Shown: in pieces, positions 1 to 5,733 of the stretch
Numbering within the stretch: the stretch's first letter is position 1
Layout: each line of letters starts with the position of its first letter
Source: UBA4644 sp964646225
GTDB lineage: Bacteria > Bacillota > Clostridia > Oscillospirales > Butyricicoccaceae
Assembly (NCBI GenBank): GCA_964646225.1
Contig: CAZYAD010000032.1
Coordinates: 1 to 16,536, forward strand
Length of the DNA stretch: 16,536 bases
Direction of reading: 5' to 3'
Position numbers and translations under genes: made by a program
The notes under the pieces: model-generated
The model's input: the letters and a program-made list of their open reading frames with translations, nothing else
Told to the model about the DNA's origin: nothing
The model's database searches: none

Positions 1-54
1 TGAGCCCGCTACACACCCCTTTGACAGTGTGTTTTCCTAATTGGAAACATTCAT

Positions 55-228
55 ATGGATATAGCGAAAGATAAATCTGTACAATTCAGGGCAATACACC
101 TGCAAAGCAAAGAGGACGCCCAAAATGCACCAACACCGGTCACCACTTATGCGCTCTTTTATAATGGCGAGTACCTGACCAATGAGCAGATGAATGACAA
201 GCGGTTTTTGAAACTGCTTGGACAGTAA
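55..228 (+). pseudogene. C-terminal fragment of a YoaP-domain GNAT acetyltransferase
   Basis: This 57-residue reading frame is not a complete protein. Its residues from about 10 to the end (a segment running QNAPTPVTTYALFYNGEYL and then NEQMNDKRFLKLL) resemble the C-terminal YoaP-like domain that follows the acetyltransferase domain in roughly 250-residue clostridial GNAT proteins. The frame is open upstream only to a stop at 22-24, so about 200 codons, including the whole catalytic domain, are missing. The ATG at 55 has no convincing ribosome site, so I read this as a decayed remnant rather than a small gene. The DNA is AT-richer than everything beyond position 783, like the neighbouring GNAT remnant. 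The family match is from memory of the conserved motif and should be confirmed by a profile search. Confidence 0.6.
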
Positions 229-252
229 AATCAAGTTTAACGGAGATCCGGT

Positions 253-744
253 ATGGCAAATGTAAAACCCATATCACAATTTACATATATCACACTGAGA
301 CAGCAGCCGGAATGGAAAGAACAAGCCGCCCAGTGGTTTCATCATAAATGGGGCGTGCCGCAGGAAGCCTATCTGGAATGTATGGACACTTATTTGAGTG
401 GCCAAACCGAATACGGCTGGTATCTCTGTCTGGACAAGGATAAAATTGTCGGTGGTTTGGGTGTGATTGAGAATGACTTTCATGACAGAAAAGACCTGAC
501 ACCGAACATCTGCGCTGTTTATACTGAAGCTTACTATCGTTGTAAGGGAATCGCAGGGCGGCTGCTGGATATGGCAGTCGTTCATTATAAGAAACCATGT
601 GGAATGCAGGGTGGACGATTGCTTATCTGGGCTATTACAATAACCGCAGAATCAAGGCGAAGCCAAAGGGCTTGCCGCCTGCGATTCACAGACAACAAGC
701 CCTTTCGGCTGCTTGAGCAATTTTTACTTCGAAATAGTTTCTAA
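253..744 (+). pseudogene. GNAT N-acetyltransferase, 3' truncated and fused to IS remnant sequence
   Basis: The first ~110 residues read as a normal GNAT acetyltransferase. An N-terminal stretch with PEWKEQAAQWFHHKWG and a central strand IVGGLGVIENDFHDR are followed by the acetyl-CoA pyrophosphate-binding loop RCKGIAGRLL near residues 97-106. The expected remainder (the strand leading to a FYERYGW-type motif, then the C-terminal strands) is absent. From about position 585 the frame runs through unrelated sequence. From 618 it reads an IS3-type transposase tail in the wrong frame (WAITITAESRR is frame-shifted YYNNRRIKAK). A GGAGA ribosome site at 241-245 precedes the ATG. Without the C-terminal half the protein would probably not fold as an enzyme, so it is called a pseudogene. 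GNATs of this type act on small amines or antibiotics; the substrate cannot be told. Confidence 0.65.
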
Positions 745-762
745 CTTTTTGGGGTAACTTCA
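591..762 (+). mobile_element. IS3-family (IS150-like) right-end remnant
   Basis: One frame (591-716, stop TGA at 714-716) gives YYNNRRIKAKPKGLPPAIHR and QQALSAA. This is the typical C-terminus of the IS3-family OrfB integrase, just after the last catalytic Glu. After the stop the DNA reads CTAACTTTTTGGGGTAACTTCA (741-762 region). It ends in CA and its complement begins TGAAGTTACCCC, as expected of an IS3/IS150-group terminal inverted repeat. The right boundary is therefore placed at 762. The left join with the GNAT remnant is somewhere in 585-620. No left terminal repeat, orfA or DDE region is present, so the element is immobile. Confidence 0.7.
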
Positions 763-763
763 T

Positions 764-783
764 GTGCGTCTGTGGGCTTTTTT
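764..783 (+). other. probable orphan 3' half of a rho-independent terminator
   Basis: GTGCGTCTGTGGGC (764-777) is followed directly by six T residues (778-783), the form of a terminator's 3' arm plus U-tract. The matching 5' arm GCCCACAGACGCAC is not found upstream. Instead the IS right end stops at 762. I infer that an insertion near the loop separated the two halves. It also ends the AT-rich scar; the next gene's stop codon is at 799-801 on the other strand. Confidence 0.4.
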
Positions 784-798
784 GTGCTGCTGTTTGAT

Positions 799-2457
799 TC
801 AGAGGCGCTGCTTCTGGAAGGCCATGCGGGGCGTGCCGTCGTCGCAAAGAATGGTGCCGCAGTGGACAAACCCCAGACGCTCCAGCGTGCGGCGCATCAG
901 GAGATTATCCTCGTGGGTGTCGATGCGCACCGAACCGCACAGATTCAGACACCACTCCAGACAGTACCGCCCCAGCCCGGGCAGCTCCCCGTCGGCGGCG
1001 ATGCGGTGTACCGTGCCGTAGGGGACGGTGTCCCAGCGCCAGGCACCGTCGATGCGGGCATAGGTGGGATCCTCCCCCCACAGCAGGGCGAACACGGCGT
1101 GCAGCGTGCCCGCCTCTTCGTAAACATAGCTGCGGCCCAGCCGCACATCCTCCCGGATCATGCTGCGGCTGGGGTAGCCGTTTGTCCACTGCTGAGTATT
1201 GCCGGTCTCCCGCATCCGGGCGCGCCCCCGGTCATACAGCGACATCACGGCGTCAAGATCCTCCGGCCGGGTCTTGCGGATGCGTCCCCGGGGGACAAAG
1301 GCGGGGGCTTCCTCCATCAGCTCCAGCAGGGTCTGGCGGCAGGAAAGCTGCCCCAGCAGCGTCTGGGCCTCCGCCAGAGCGGCCCGGCGCTTTTTTTCGC
1401 TGACAGGGGCCTTTCTGGCCCGAATCAGCAGATTTTTGGGGGAATGGGACAGGTCGATGAACTCCAGCACCTGCACCTCGTAGCCCCGACTCTCCAGCAG
1501 CCGTGCCCGGACGGCATCGGTAGCCAGCGCACACAGACGCTCCTTGAGGATGCCGTAGCCGGTGATGGGAGGCAGCGCGTCGGCACGGGCCTGCAGATTC
1601 AACTCGTGCTGGCAGCAGGGCACCGACAGGATGTACCGCGCGCCCCATTCCATGGCGTGAAACAGGGCGTAGTCGGTGGCGGTGTCGCAGGCGTGGAGGG
1701 TGATGACCATGTCGGGGGGCGTTTCGGCCACATGATCCTTGATATCCCCGCAGAAAAACCGCAGGCCGGTGTAGCCGTAGCGCTGGGCCACCTGATTGCA
1801 GTGGTCGATGACCTCACTCTTGAGATCCAGCCCGGTGATTTCAGCCTGCTTGTGCAGGATCTCGGTCAGATAGTAGTATACCACAAAGGTCAGGTAGGAC
1901 TTGCCGCAGCCGAAGTCGATGATGCGGATGACCTCCCGGTCATCCTTTGCCAGCAGGTCGTCCAGAAACTCCACAAAGCGGTTGATCTGCCGGAATTTGT
2001 CATATTTGGCCTTGACCACCCGGCCGTCGGGGGTCAGCACCCCAAGATCCACCAGCGGCGGCACCACCAGCCCCTCAGGCAGCAGATACTGCTTCTGCCG
2101 ATTGTGGAAAGCAGGACGGGGCAGCACGCTTTTGGCTGCCTGCCGCTGAAAGAACAGCTTGCCCTTTTTGGATATCTTCAGGCAGAATACCGCCCCCTGA
2201 CAGACGGCGTCCAGCTGGCCGTACCGGCTCATCAGCTCCTCCAGCCGGGGCAGCACCTGATCGGGGGCCAGATTTTCGTGAAAGGCCTGGGTCTCGGTGA
2301 ACTTTTCCAGCTGGAAGGCCGAGCCGTCCCGGGTCTCCAGAGGCCGCAGGGTGAGCTTTTTGTATTCCCCGCCCCGGGGATTGCTGACGGTCAGGCGAAG
2401 CAGGGGGAGTGCCAGGATTTCCTCCAGCCCCTGCCGCAGGGTCGCGATCCGGCTCAT
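799..2457 (-). CDS. SAM-dependent methyltransferase fused to a GNAT acetyltransferase domain
   Basis: The 552-residue protein has two parts. Residues 1-350 are a Rossmann-type methyltransferase of the Methyltransf_32/GSTCD-like kind: motif I IIDFGCGKSYLTF at 179-191, GLDLKSEVI at 209-217, FFCGDIKDH at 234-242, HACDTATDYAL at 255-265 and VPCCQHEL at 279-286. After a charged linker (350-390), residues 392-552 form a GNAT domain (IRKTRPEDLDAVMSLYDRGR at 393-412, EDPTYARIDG at 462-471, a tail with RIDTHEDN at 511-518). Its acetyl-CoA loop is not the classic RxxGxG. The gene starts on an ATGA shared with the mtaB stop and has GGGGAGG 7 bases upstream, so the two are translationally coupled. Coupling suggests RNA or ribosome modification, but the substrate of neither domain can be told. 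The methyltransferase call is firm; function is unknown. Confidence 0.8.
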   Translation of the reverse strand: MSRIATLRQGLEEILALPLLRLTVSNPRGGEYKKLTLRPLETRDGSAFQLEKFTETQAFHENLAPDQVLPRLEELMSRYGQLDAVCQGAVFCLKISKKGKLFFQRQAAKSVLPRPAFHNRQKQYLLPEGLVVPPLVDLGVLTPDGRVVKAKYDKFRQINRFVEFLDDLLAKDDREVIRIIDFGCGKSYLTFVVYYYLTEILHKQAEITGLDLKSEVIDHCNQVAQRYGYTGLRFFCGDIKDHVAETPPDMVITLHACDTATDYALFHAMEWGARYILSVPCCQHELNLQARADALPPITGYGILKERLCALATDAVRARLLESRGYEVQVLEFIDLSHSPKNLLIRARKAPVSEKKRRAALAEAQTLLGQLSCRQTLLELMEEAPAFVPRGRIRKTRPEDLDAVMSLYDRGRARMRETGNTQQWTNGYPSRSMIREDVRLGRSYVYEEAGTLHAVFALLWGEDPTYARIDGAWRWDTVPYGTVHRIAADGELPGLGRYCLEWCLNLCGSVRIDTHEDNLLMRRTLERLGFVHCGTILCDDGTPRMAFQKQRL

Positions 2458-3740
2458 GCCAGCACCTCCCCGACGAGGGCTTCGCCCTCCACACCGGTGA
2501 TACGCACCGGCAGCACCCGGTTGTGGAGCTCTTCACCCCGGGCCTTTACCAGACAGTACTGGGGGATGTGGCCGGTGAACCAGCCCTCCTCCTGCTGCTC
2601 AAACAGCACGGGATAGACCTGCCCCACCCGGCTTTCCAGCTCCCGCCGCTCCAGCACCGCCAGCCGGGAGATCGCCTCCTGAGAGCGGGCGGCCTTTTCG
2701 GCCTGAGACAGCTGCCCGGGCATGGAATAGGCACGGGTACCCTTTCTGCGGGAGAAGGGGAAGACATGAACCTTGCCCAGCCCGCAGCCCTCCACGAACC
2801 GCAGACTTTCCTCGAAGTCCTCCCGGGTCTCGCCGGGAAAGCCCACGATCAGGTCGGTGGTCAGGCCGCAGCCGGGCAGATACTGCCGCAGCAGAGCACA
2901 TGCGGCGGCATATTGGGCGGCGGTGTAGTGACGGTTCATGGCCGCCAGCGTCCGGTCGCAGCCGCTTTGCAGCGACAGATGGAAGTGGGGACAGAGATTG
3001 GGCAGGGCGGCGCACCGGCGGGCAAAGGCCTCGGTGACCGTCCGAGGCTCCAGGCTGCCCAGACGGATGCGGCAGCCGGGGGCCGCCGCGCACAGCGCCT
3101 CCAGAAGGGAGAGCAGATCGGGTCGCCCGGGCAGATCCTGCCCGTAGGCCGAGATCTCGATGCCGGTGAGCACAATCTCCCGGTAGCCATCTGCGGCCAG
3201 CCGCCGGGCCTCCTCCACCGCCGTGTCAAAGGGCATACTGCGCTCCGGCCCCCGGGCAAAGGGAATGAGGCAATAGGTGCAGAAGCTGCGGCAGCCGTCC
3301 TGGATCTTCAGCAGCGCCCGCGTCCGGCCGGAAAGCCCGCCGGCGGGCAGCAGGTCAAACAGCGGCGGTGCCTCGTGCCACAGATCCCGCACGCCATCGG
3401 CGGCCAGCTCCTCGACGATGGCCACCACCCGACTTTTGTCCGGTGTGCCGATGACGGCGTCGGCCCCGCAGGCGGCCCTGGCCTCCTCCGGATTGATCTG
3501 GGCGTAGCAGCCGCACAGCACCAGCCGGGCCTCCGGGTTGATCTTTTTGCACCGGCGGGCGGCGTTGCGGGATTTTTTGTCGGATAGCGCCGTAACGGTG
3601 CAGGTGTTCACCACATACACATCGGCAAAGGAATCAAAGGGCACGATCTCATGTCCGTGCCCGGCAAACAGCCGTTCCAGCGCCTGGGTTTCAAATTGAT
3701 TGGCCTTACAGCCAAGGGTATAAAACGCAATTTTCATCAT
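2454..3740 (-). CDS. mtaB: tRNA N6-threonylcarbamoyladenosine(37) C2-methylthiotransferase
   Basis: A 428-residue methylthiotransferase that converts t6A to ms2t6A at position 37 of ANN-decoding tRNAs, using two 4Fe-4S clusters and radical SAM chemistry. The N-terminal domain shows TLGCKANQFE (Cys11), NTCTV (Cys47) and CGCYAQ (Cys78), the ligands of the auxiliary cluster. The radical-SAM motif CxxxCxxC is Cys150, Cys154 and Cys157 in DGCRSFCTYC. GFPGE and the final ~65 residues (TRAM-like) complete the family layout. KANQFE rather than PKNLVN after the first Cys, with CTYCLIPFARG, separates MtaB from RimO, whose gene is also in this window. Two ATGs lie in tandem (3740 and 3737); a weak GGTGA spaces better from the second, so the true start may be one codon later. 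Expressed from a divergent promoter with the downstream methyltransferase. Confidence 0.93.
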   Translation of the reverse strand: MMKIAFYTLGCKANQFETQALERLFAGHGHEIVPFDSFADVYVVNTCTVTALSDKKSRNAARRCKKINPEARLVLCGCYAQINPEEARAACGADAVIGTPDKSRVVAIVEELAADGVRDLWHEAPPLFDLLPAGGLSGRTRALLKIQDGCRSFCTYCLIPFARGPERSMPFDTAVEEARRLAADGYREIVLTGIEISAYGQDLPGRPDLLSLLEALCAAAPGCRIRLGSLEPRTVTEAFARRCAALPNLCPHFHLSLQSGCDRTLAAMNRHYTAAQYAAACALLRQYLPGCGLTTDLIVGFPGETREDFEESLRFVEGCGLGKVHVFPFSRRKGTRAYSMPGQLSQAEKAARSQEAISRLAVLERRELESRVGQVYPVLFEQQEEGWFTGHIPQYCLVKARGEELHNRVLPVRITGVEGEALVGEVLA

Positions 3741-3755
3741 AAATCACCATACTGT

Positions 3756-3784
3756 ATTGTAGCGGAAACTCCGCCGGATTGCAA
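3756..3784 (-). promoter_or_regulatory. SigA-type promoter of mtaB
   Basis: Read on the minus strand, TTGCAA (3784-3779) is separated by exactly 17 bases from TACAAT (3761-3756). Transcription would start near 3749, leaving a leader of only about 9 bases before the first ATG at 3740. Confidence 0.6.
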
Positions 3785-3808
3785 TAATTCCGCCGCGCTT
3801 CGCATAAG
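3779..3808 (+). promoter_or_regulatory. possible promoter of the D-Ala-D-Ala carboxypeptidase gene
   Basis: The self-complementary TTGCAA (3779-3784) can also act as a plus-strand -35, with CATAAG (3803-3808) 18 bases further as a weak -10. The -10 matches the consensus at four of six positions, so the assignment is tentative. Confidence 0.35.
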
Positions 3809-3837
3809 ATTTCAGCAAAAAGCCTTTGGGAGGTCGG

Positions 3838-4986
3838 ATGAACATGAAAAAATGGCTGGCGGCGGCGCTGGTGCTGGCGCTGCTGGTGATGCCCTGCATC
3901 GGGGAGGAAGCGGAGCAGACCGACAGGACGGAGACGGCGGGGGTGACTCTGGCCGCACCTTCGGCGGTGCTGATGACCGAAAGCGGGCAGGTGCTGTTTG
4001 AAAAGAACGCCCGGGACCGGCGGGAGCCGGCCAGCGTCACCAAGGTGATGACCATGCTGCTGGTGTGCGAGGCGGTGGACGAGGGTCGCCTGTCCCTGGA
4101 GGAGCCGGTGACGGCCAGCGCCCACGCGGCATCCATGGGCGGCAGCCAGATCTGGCTGGAGGAGGGCGAGACCCTGACGGTGGGGGAGATGCTCAGGTGC
4201 GTGGCGGTGGTCTCGGCCAACGACTGCGCCGTGGCGCTGGCAGAGAAGCTGGCCGGCACCGAGGAGGCCTTTGTCCGGCAGATGAATGCGCGGGCGGAGG
4301 AACTGGGCATGGAGGACACCTGCTTTGTCAACGCCTGCGGCCTGCCGGCGGAGGGCCATCTCACCTCTGCCCGGGACATCGGCCTGATGTCGGCCCGGCT
4401 GCTGAGCGAGCACCCCTGGATCCTGGAGTACACCTCCATCTGGCAGGACAGCGTCCGGGACGGCGCTTCGGTGCTGAACAACACCAACAAGCTGCTGAAA
4501 GGCTGTCCCGGCGTCAACGGTCTGAAAACCGGCTACACCTCCACGGCGGGGTACTGCGTGTCGGCCTCTGCGCAGCGGGAGGGGCTGACGCTCATTGCCG
4601 TCATTCTGGGCGGGGAAAGCAGCCCGCAGCGCAATGCCGATGCCGCGGCTCTGCTGGGCTGGGGCTTTGCCGGGTACGCCGCCGTCACCTTTACCGCAGA
4701 CCGGCCCCTGCTGCCTCTGACGGTAACACTGGGGCGCAAAGAGAGCGTCCCGTTGGCGCTGGCAGAGCAGATGCCGCTGGTGGTGGAGCGGGCCCGGCTG
4801 TCCGGGCTGGAAAAGACGGTGGAGCTGCCGGAGACCCTGTCCGCGCCGGTGGAGGCAGGACAGCCGGTGGGGGCGCTGGTGGTGAAAAGCGGGGAAGCGG
4901 AGCTGTGCCGCGTGCCCATTCTGGCGGCCGAGGGGGTGGAACGGCTGGGACTGTGGGAGCTGTTTTTGCGGGTGCTGGGGGGCTAA
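3838..4986 (+). CDS. D-alanyl-D-alanine carboxypeptidase (DacF-like, peptidase S11)
   Basis: A secreted penicillin-binding protein of 382 residues that removes the terminal D-Ala from peptidoglycan stem peptides outside the membrane. All three active-site motifs are present: SVTK (nucleophile Ser66, Lys69), SAN (126-128) and KTG (230-232, in GLKTGYTSTAGYC). The N-terminus has two Lys, a hydrophobic run (residues 6-18) and an E-rich start of the mature chain, which is a Sec signal peptide. The last ~100 residues fit the beta-rich C-terminal domain of PBP5-type enzymes. The frame is open to a TTG at 3826, but GGGAGG (3828-3833) favours ATG 3838 (4-base spacing) or ATG 3844 (10-base spacing). 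I could not decide between the last two. The family role is established; whether it is the dacF, dacA or dacB orthologue is not clear. Confidence 0.9.
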   Translation: MNMKKWLAAALVLALLVMPCIGEEAEQTDRTETAGVTLAAPSAVLMTESGQVLFEKNARDRREPASVTKVMTMLLVCEAVDEGRLSLEEPVTASAHAASMGGSQIWLEEGETLTVGEMLRCVAVVSANDCAVALAEKLAGTEEAFVRQMNARAEELGMEDTCFVNACGLPAEGHLTSARDIGLMSARLLSEHPWILEYTSIWQDSVRDGASVLNNTNKLLKGCPGVNGLKTGYTSTAGYCVSASAQREGLTLIAVILGGESSPQRNADAAALLGWGFAGYAAVTFTADRPLLPLTVTLGRKESVPLALAEQMPLVVERARLSGLEKTVELPETLSAPVEAGQPVGALVVKSGEAELCRVPILAAEGVERLGLWELFLRVLGG

Positions 4987-4992
4987 CGGAAG

Positions 4993-5020
4993 AAAGCGGG
5001 AAAAATTCACGCTTTTTTTT
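4993..5020 (+). terminator. weak rho-independent terminator after the carboxypeptidase gene
   Basis: AAAGCG (4993-4998) pairs with CGCTTT (5010-5015) across an 11-base loop and runs into eight T residues (5013-5020). The stem is short, so it may be leaky. Confidence 0.45.
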
Positions 5021-5030
5021 GAAAAAACGG

Positions 5031-5059
5031 TTGAGTCGATTGAAGAAATATGTTATGAT
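5031..5059 (+). promoter_or_regulatory. strong extended -10 promoter of the small P-loop gene
   Basis: TTGAGT (5031-5036) lies 17 bases before TATGAT (5054-5059), which is preceded by TG at 5051-5052 (extended -10). The predicted start is near 5066. AGGAGG (5091-5096) lies 9 bases before the ATG. Confidence 0.75.
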
Positions 5060-5105
5060 GATGCAAACGAGACGCCCCATCACCTTTTACAGGAGGAACG
5101 CTAAA

Positions 5106-5519
5106 ATGGTTAAAGTAATTCTGGGCAAGGCCGGTTCCGGCAAAACCAAGCAGCTCATCGATATGGTCAATACCGCCGTTACGGAGGAATCCGGGAATGT
5201 GGTCTGCATTGAAAACGGTCAGACTCTGCGCCTGAGCATCAAGCACAGCGTCAAGCTGGTGGATATTTCTGAGTATGGCATGGAGCTGAACTATGAGCAG
5301 TTGTATGCTTTCCTCTGCGGTATGTACTGCGGTAACTATGACATTACCCATATTTTCGTGGACGGTCTTTACAAGGTCACCGGTGACGATGACAACGCCA
5401 AGGCCCCCGCATTTTTGGAGAAGCTGGCGCAGCTGTCCGACCGGACCGGTGTCAAGGTGACCCTGACGCTGAGCCTGGCGGAGGAAGACGCCTGCGACTG
5501 CATCAAGAAGTATCTGTAA
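5106..5519 (+). CDS. small P-loop NTPase-like protein of unknown function
   Basis: A 137-residue soluble protein that opens directly with a Walker A loop, GKAGSGKT (residues 7-14), after a single beta strand VKVIL. A hydrophobic strand ending in Asp, THIFVD (81-86), is a candidate Walker B, and a further strand VKVTLTLSL lies near 116-124. The size is well below full ATPases: there is no room for an oligomerisation or effector domain. Similar short P-loop proteins occur widely in clostridia with no assigned role, as far as I recall. Start is set by a consensus AGGAGG. It has its own promoter and a perfect terminator, so it is transcribed as a single gene between the carboxypeptidase and the lipoprotein operon. 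Several Cys residues (34, 71, 75, 130, 132) are notable for so short a protein. ATP or GTP binding is likely; the task is unknown. Confidence 0.8.
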   Translation: MVKVILGKAGSGKTKQLIDMVNTAVTEESGNVVCIENGQTLRLSIKHSVKLVDISEYGMELNYEQLYAFLCGMYCGNYDITHIFVDGLYKVTGDDDNAKAPAFLEKLAQLSDRTGVKVTLTLSLAEEDACDCIKKYL

Positions 5520-5547
5520 GGCTGGCGAAGCCAGAAAGCGAGCCTGC

Positions 5548-5578
5548 GCCCCGGACGGACTGCCGTCCGGGGCTTTTT
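5548..5578 (+). terminator. rho-independent terminator of the small P-loop gene
   Basis: GCCCCGGACGG (5548-5558) and CCGTCCGGGGC (5563-5573) form a perfect 11-bp stem with an ACTG loop, followed by TTTTT (5574-5578). Confidence 0.92.
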
Positions 5579-5627
5579 GCATGACTGGCCGGCGGCACGG
5601 GGACAGATCACACGGGGACGGGGCCTG

Positions 5628-5668
5628 GCGCTGCCGGAGGCTTGCCGGTCCTCCGGGCGCTTTCTTTT
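5628..5668 (+). terminator. second terminator-like hairpin upstream of the lipoprotein operon
   Basis: GCGC, a TG bulge, then CCGGAGG (5628-5640) pairs with CCTCCGG-GCGC (5650-5660) around a 9-base loop, and is followed by TTTCTTTT. It would insulate the lipoprotein operon from read-through past the first terminator. Just upstream, CACGGGGAC occurs twice within 5596-5620 with no evident function. Confidence 0.6.
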
Positions 5669-5669
5669 G

Positions 5670-5694
5670 AAATTTTTCGAAAATTTTTCCGAAA
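5670..5694 (+). promoter_or_regulatory. 11-bp-period direct repeat, candidate response-regulator operator
   Basis: AAATTTTTC starts at 5670 and again at 5681, each followed by a GAAA (5679-5682 and 5691-5694). A period of 11 bases is the spacing used by tandem-bound OmpR/PhoB-type dimers, and the operon downstream encodes such a regulator. The repeat ends about 28 bases before the candidate -10 element, roughly covering the place of a -35 element. The match in spacing is seen; binding is inferred. Confidence 0.4.
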
Positions 5695-5718
5695 GCTATA
5701 GGAAAAATCCGCCGGATG

Positions 5719-5727
5719 TGATACACT
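5719..5727 (+). promoter_or_regulatory. candidate extended -10 element of the lipoprotein/two-component operon
   Basis: TGATACACT contains TG-N-TACACT (extended -10, four of six core matches). No acceptable -35 is present 16-18 bases upstream (TAGGAA region), suggesting an activator-dependent promoter. The start of transcription would fall at about 5734, on the ATG itself. Confidence 0.4.
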
Positions 5728-5733
5728 GAGTAT

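Noticed and set aside
11..35. ACACAC/GTGTGT hairpin followed by four T, containing a consensus TTGACA
   Set aside because: The stem is AT-rich and short with only a few T residues, and no -10 lies at a proper distance from TTGACA; it could be chance.
772..2616. A 614-codon plus-strand frame
   Set aside because: It is antisense to the methyltransferase-GNAT gene, which has recognisable motifs; the product has no family features and is rich in Gly, Gln and Pro.
3706..5010. A 434-codon minus-strand frame
   Set aside because: It is the antisense of the carboxypeptidase gene, whose SxxK, SxN and KTG motifs are intact.
5719..5728. Resemblance of GATACACT to a sporulation SigE -10 (CATACANT)
   Set aside because: No SigE-type -35 is found at the required distance, and nothing else in the window points to sporulation.
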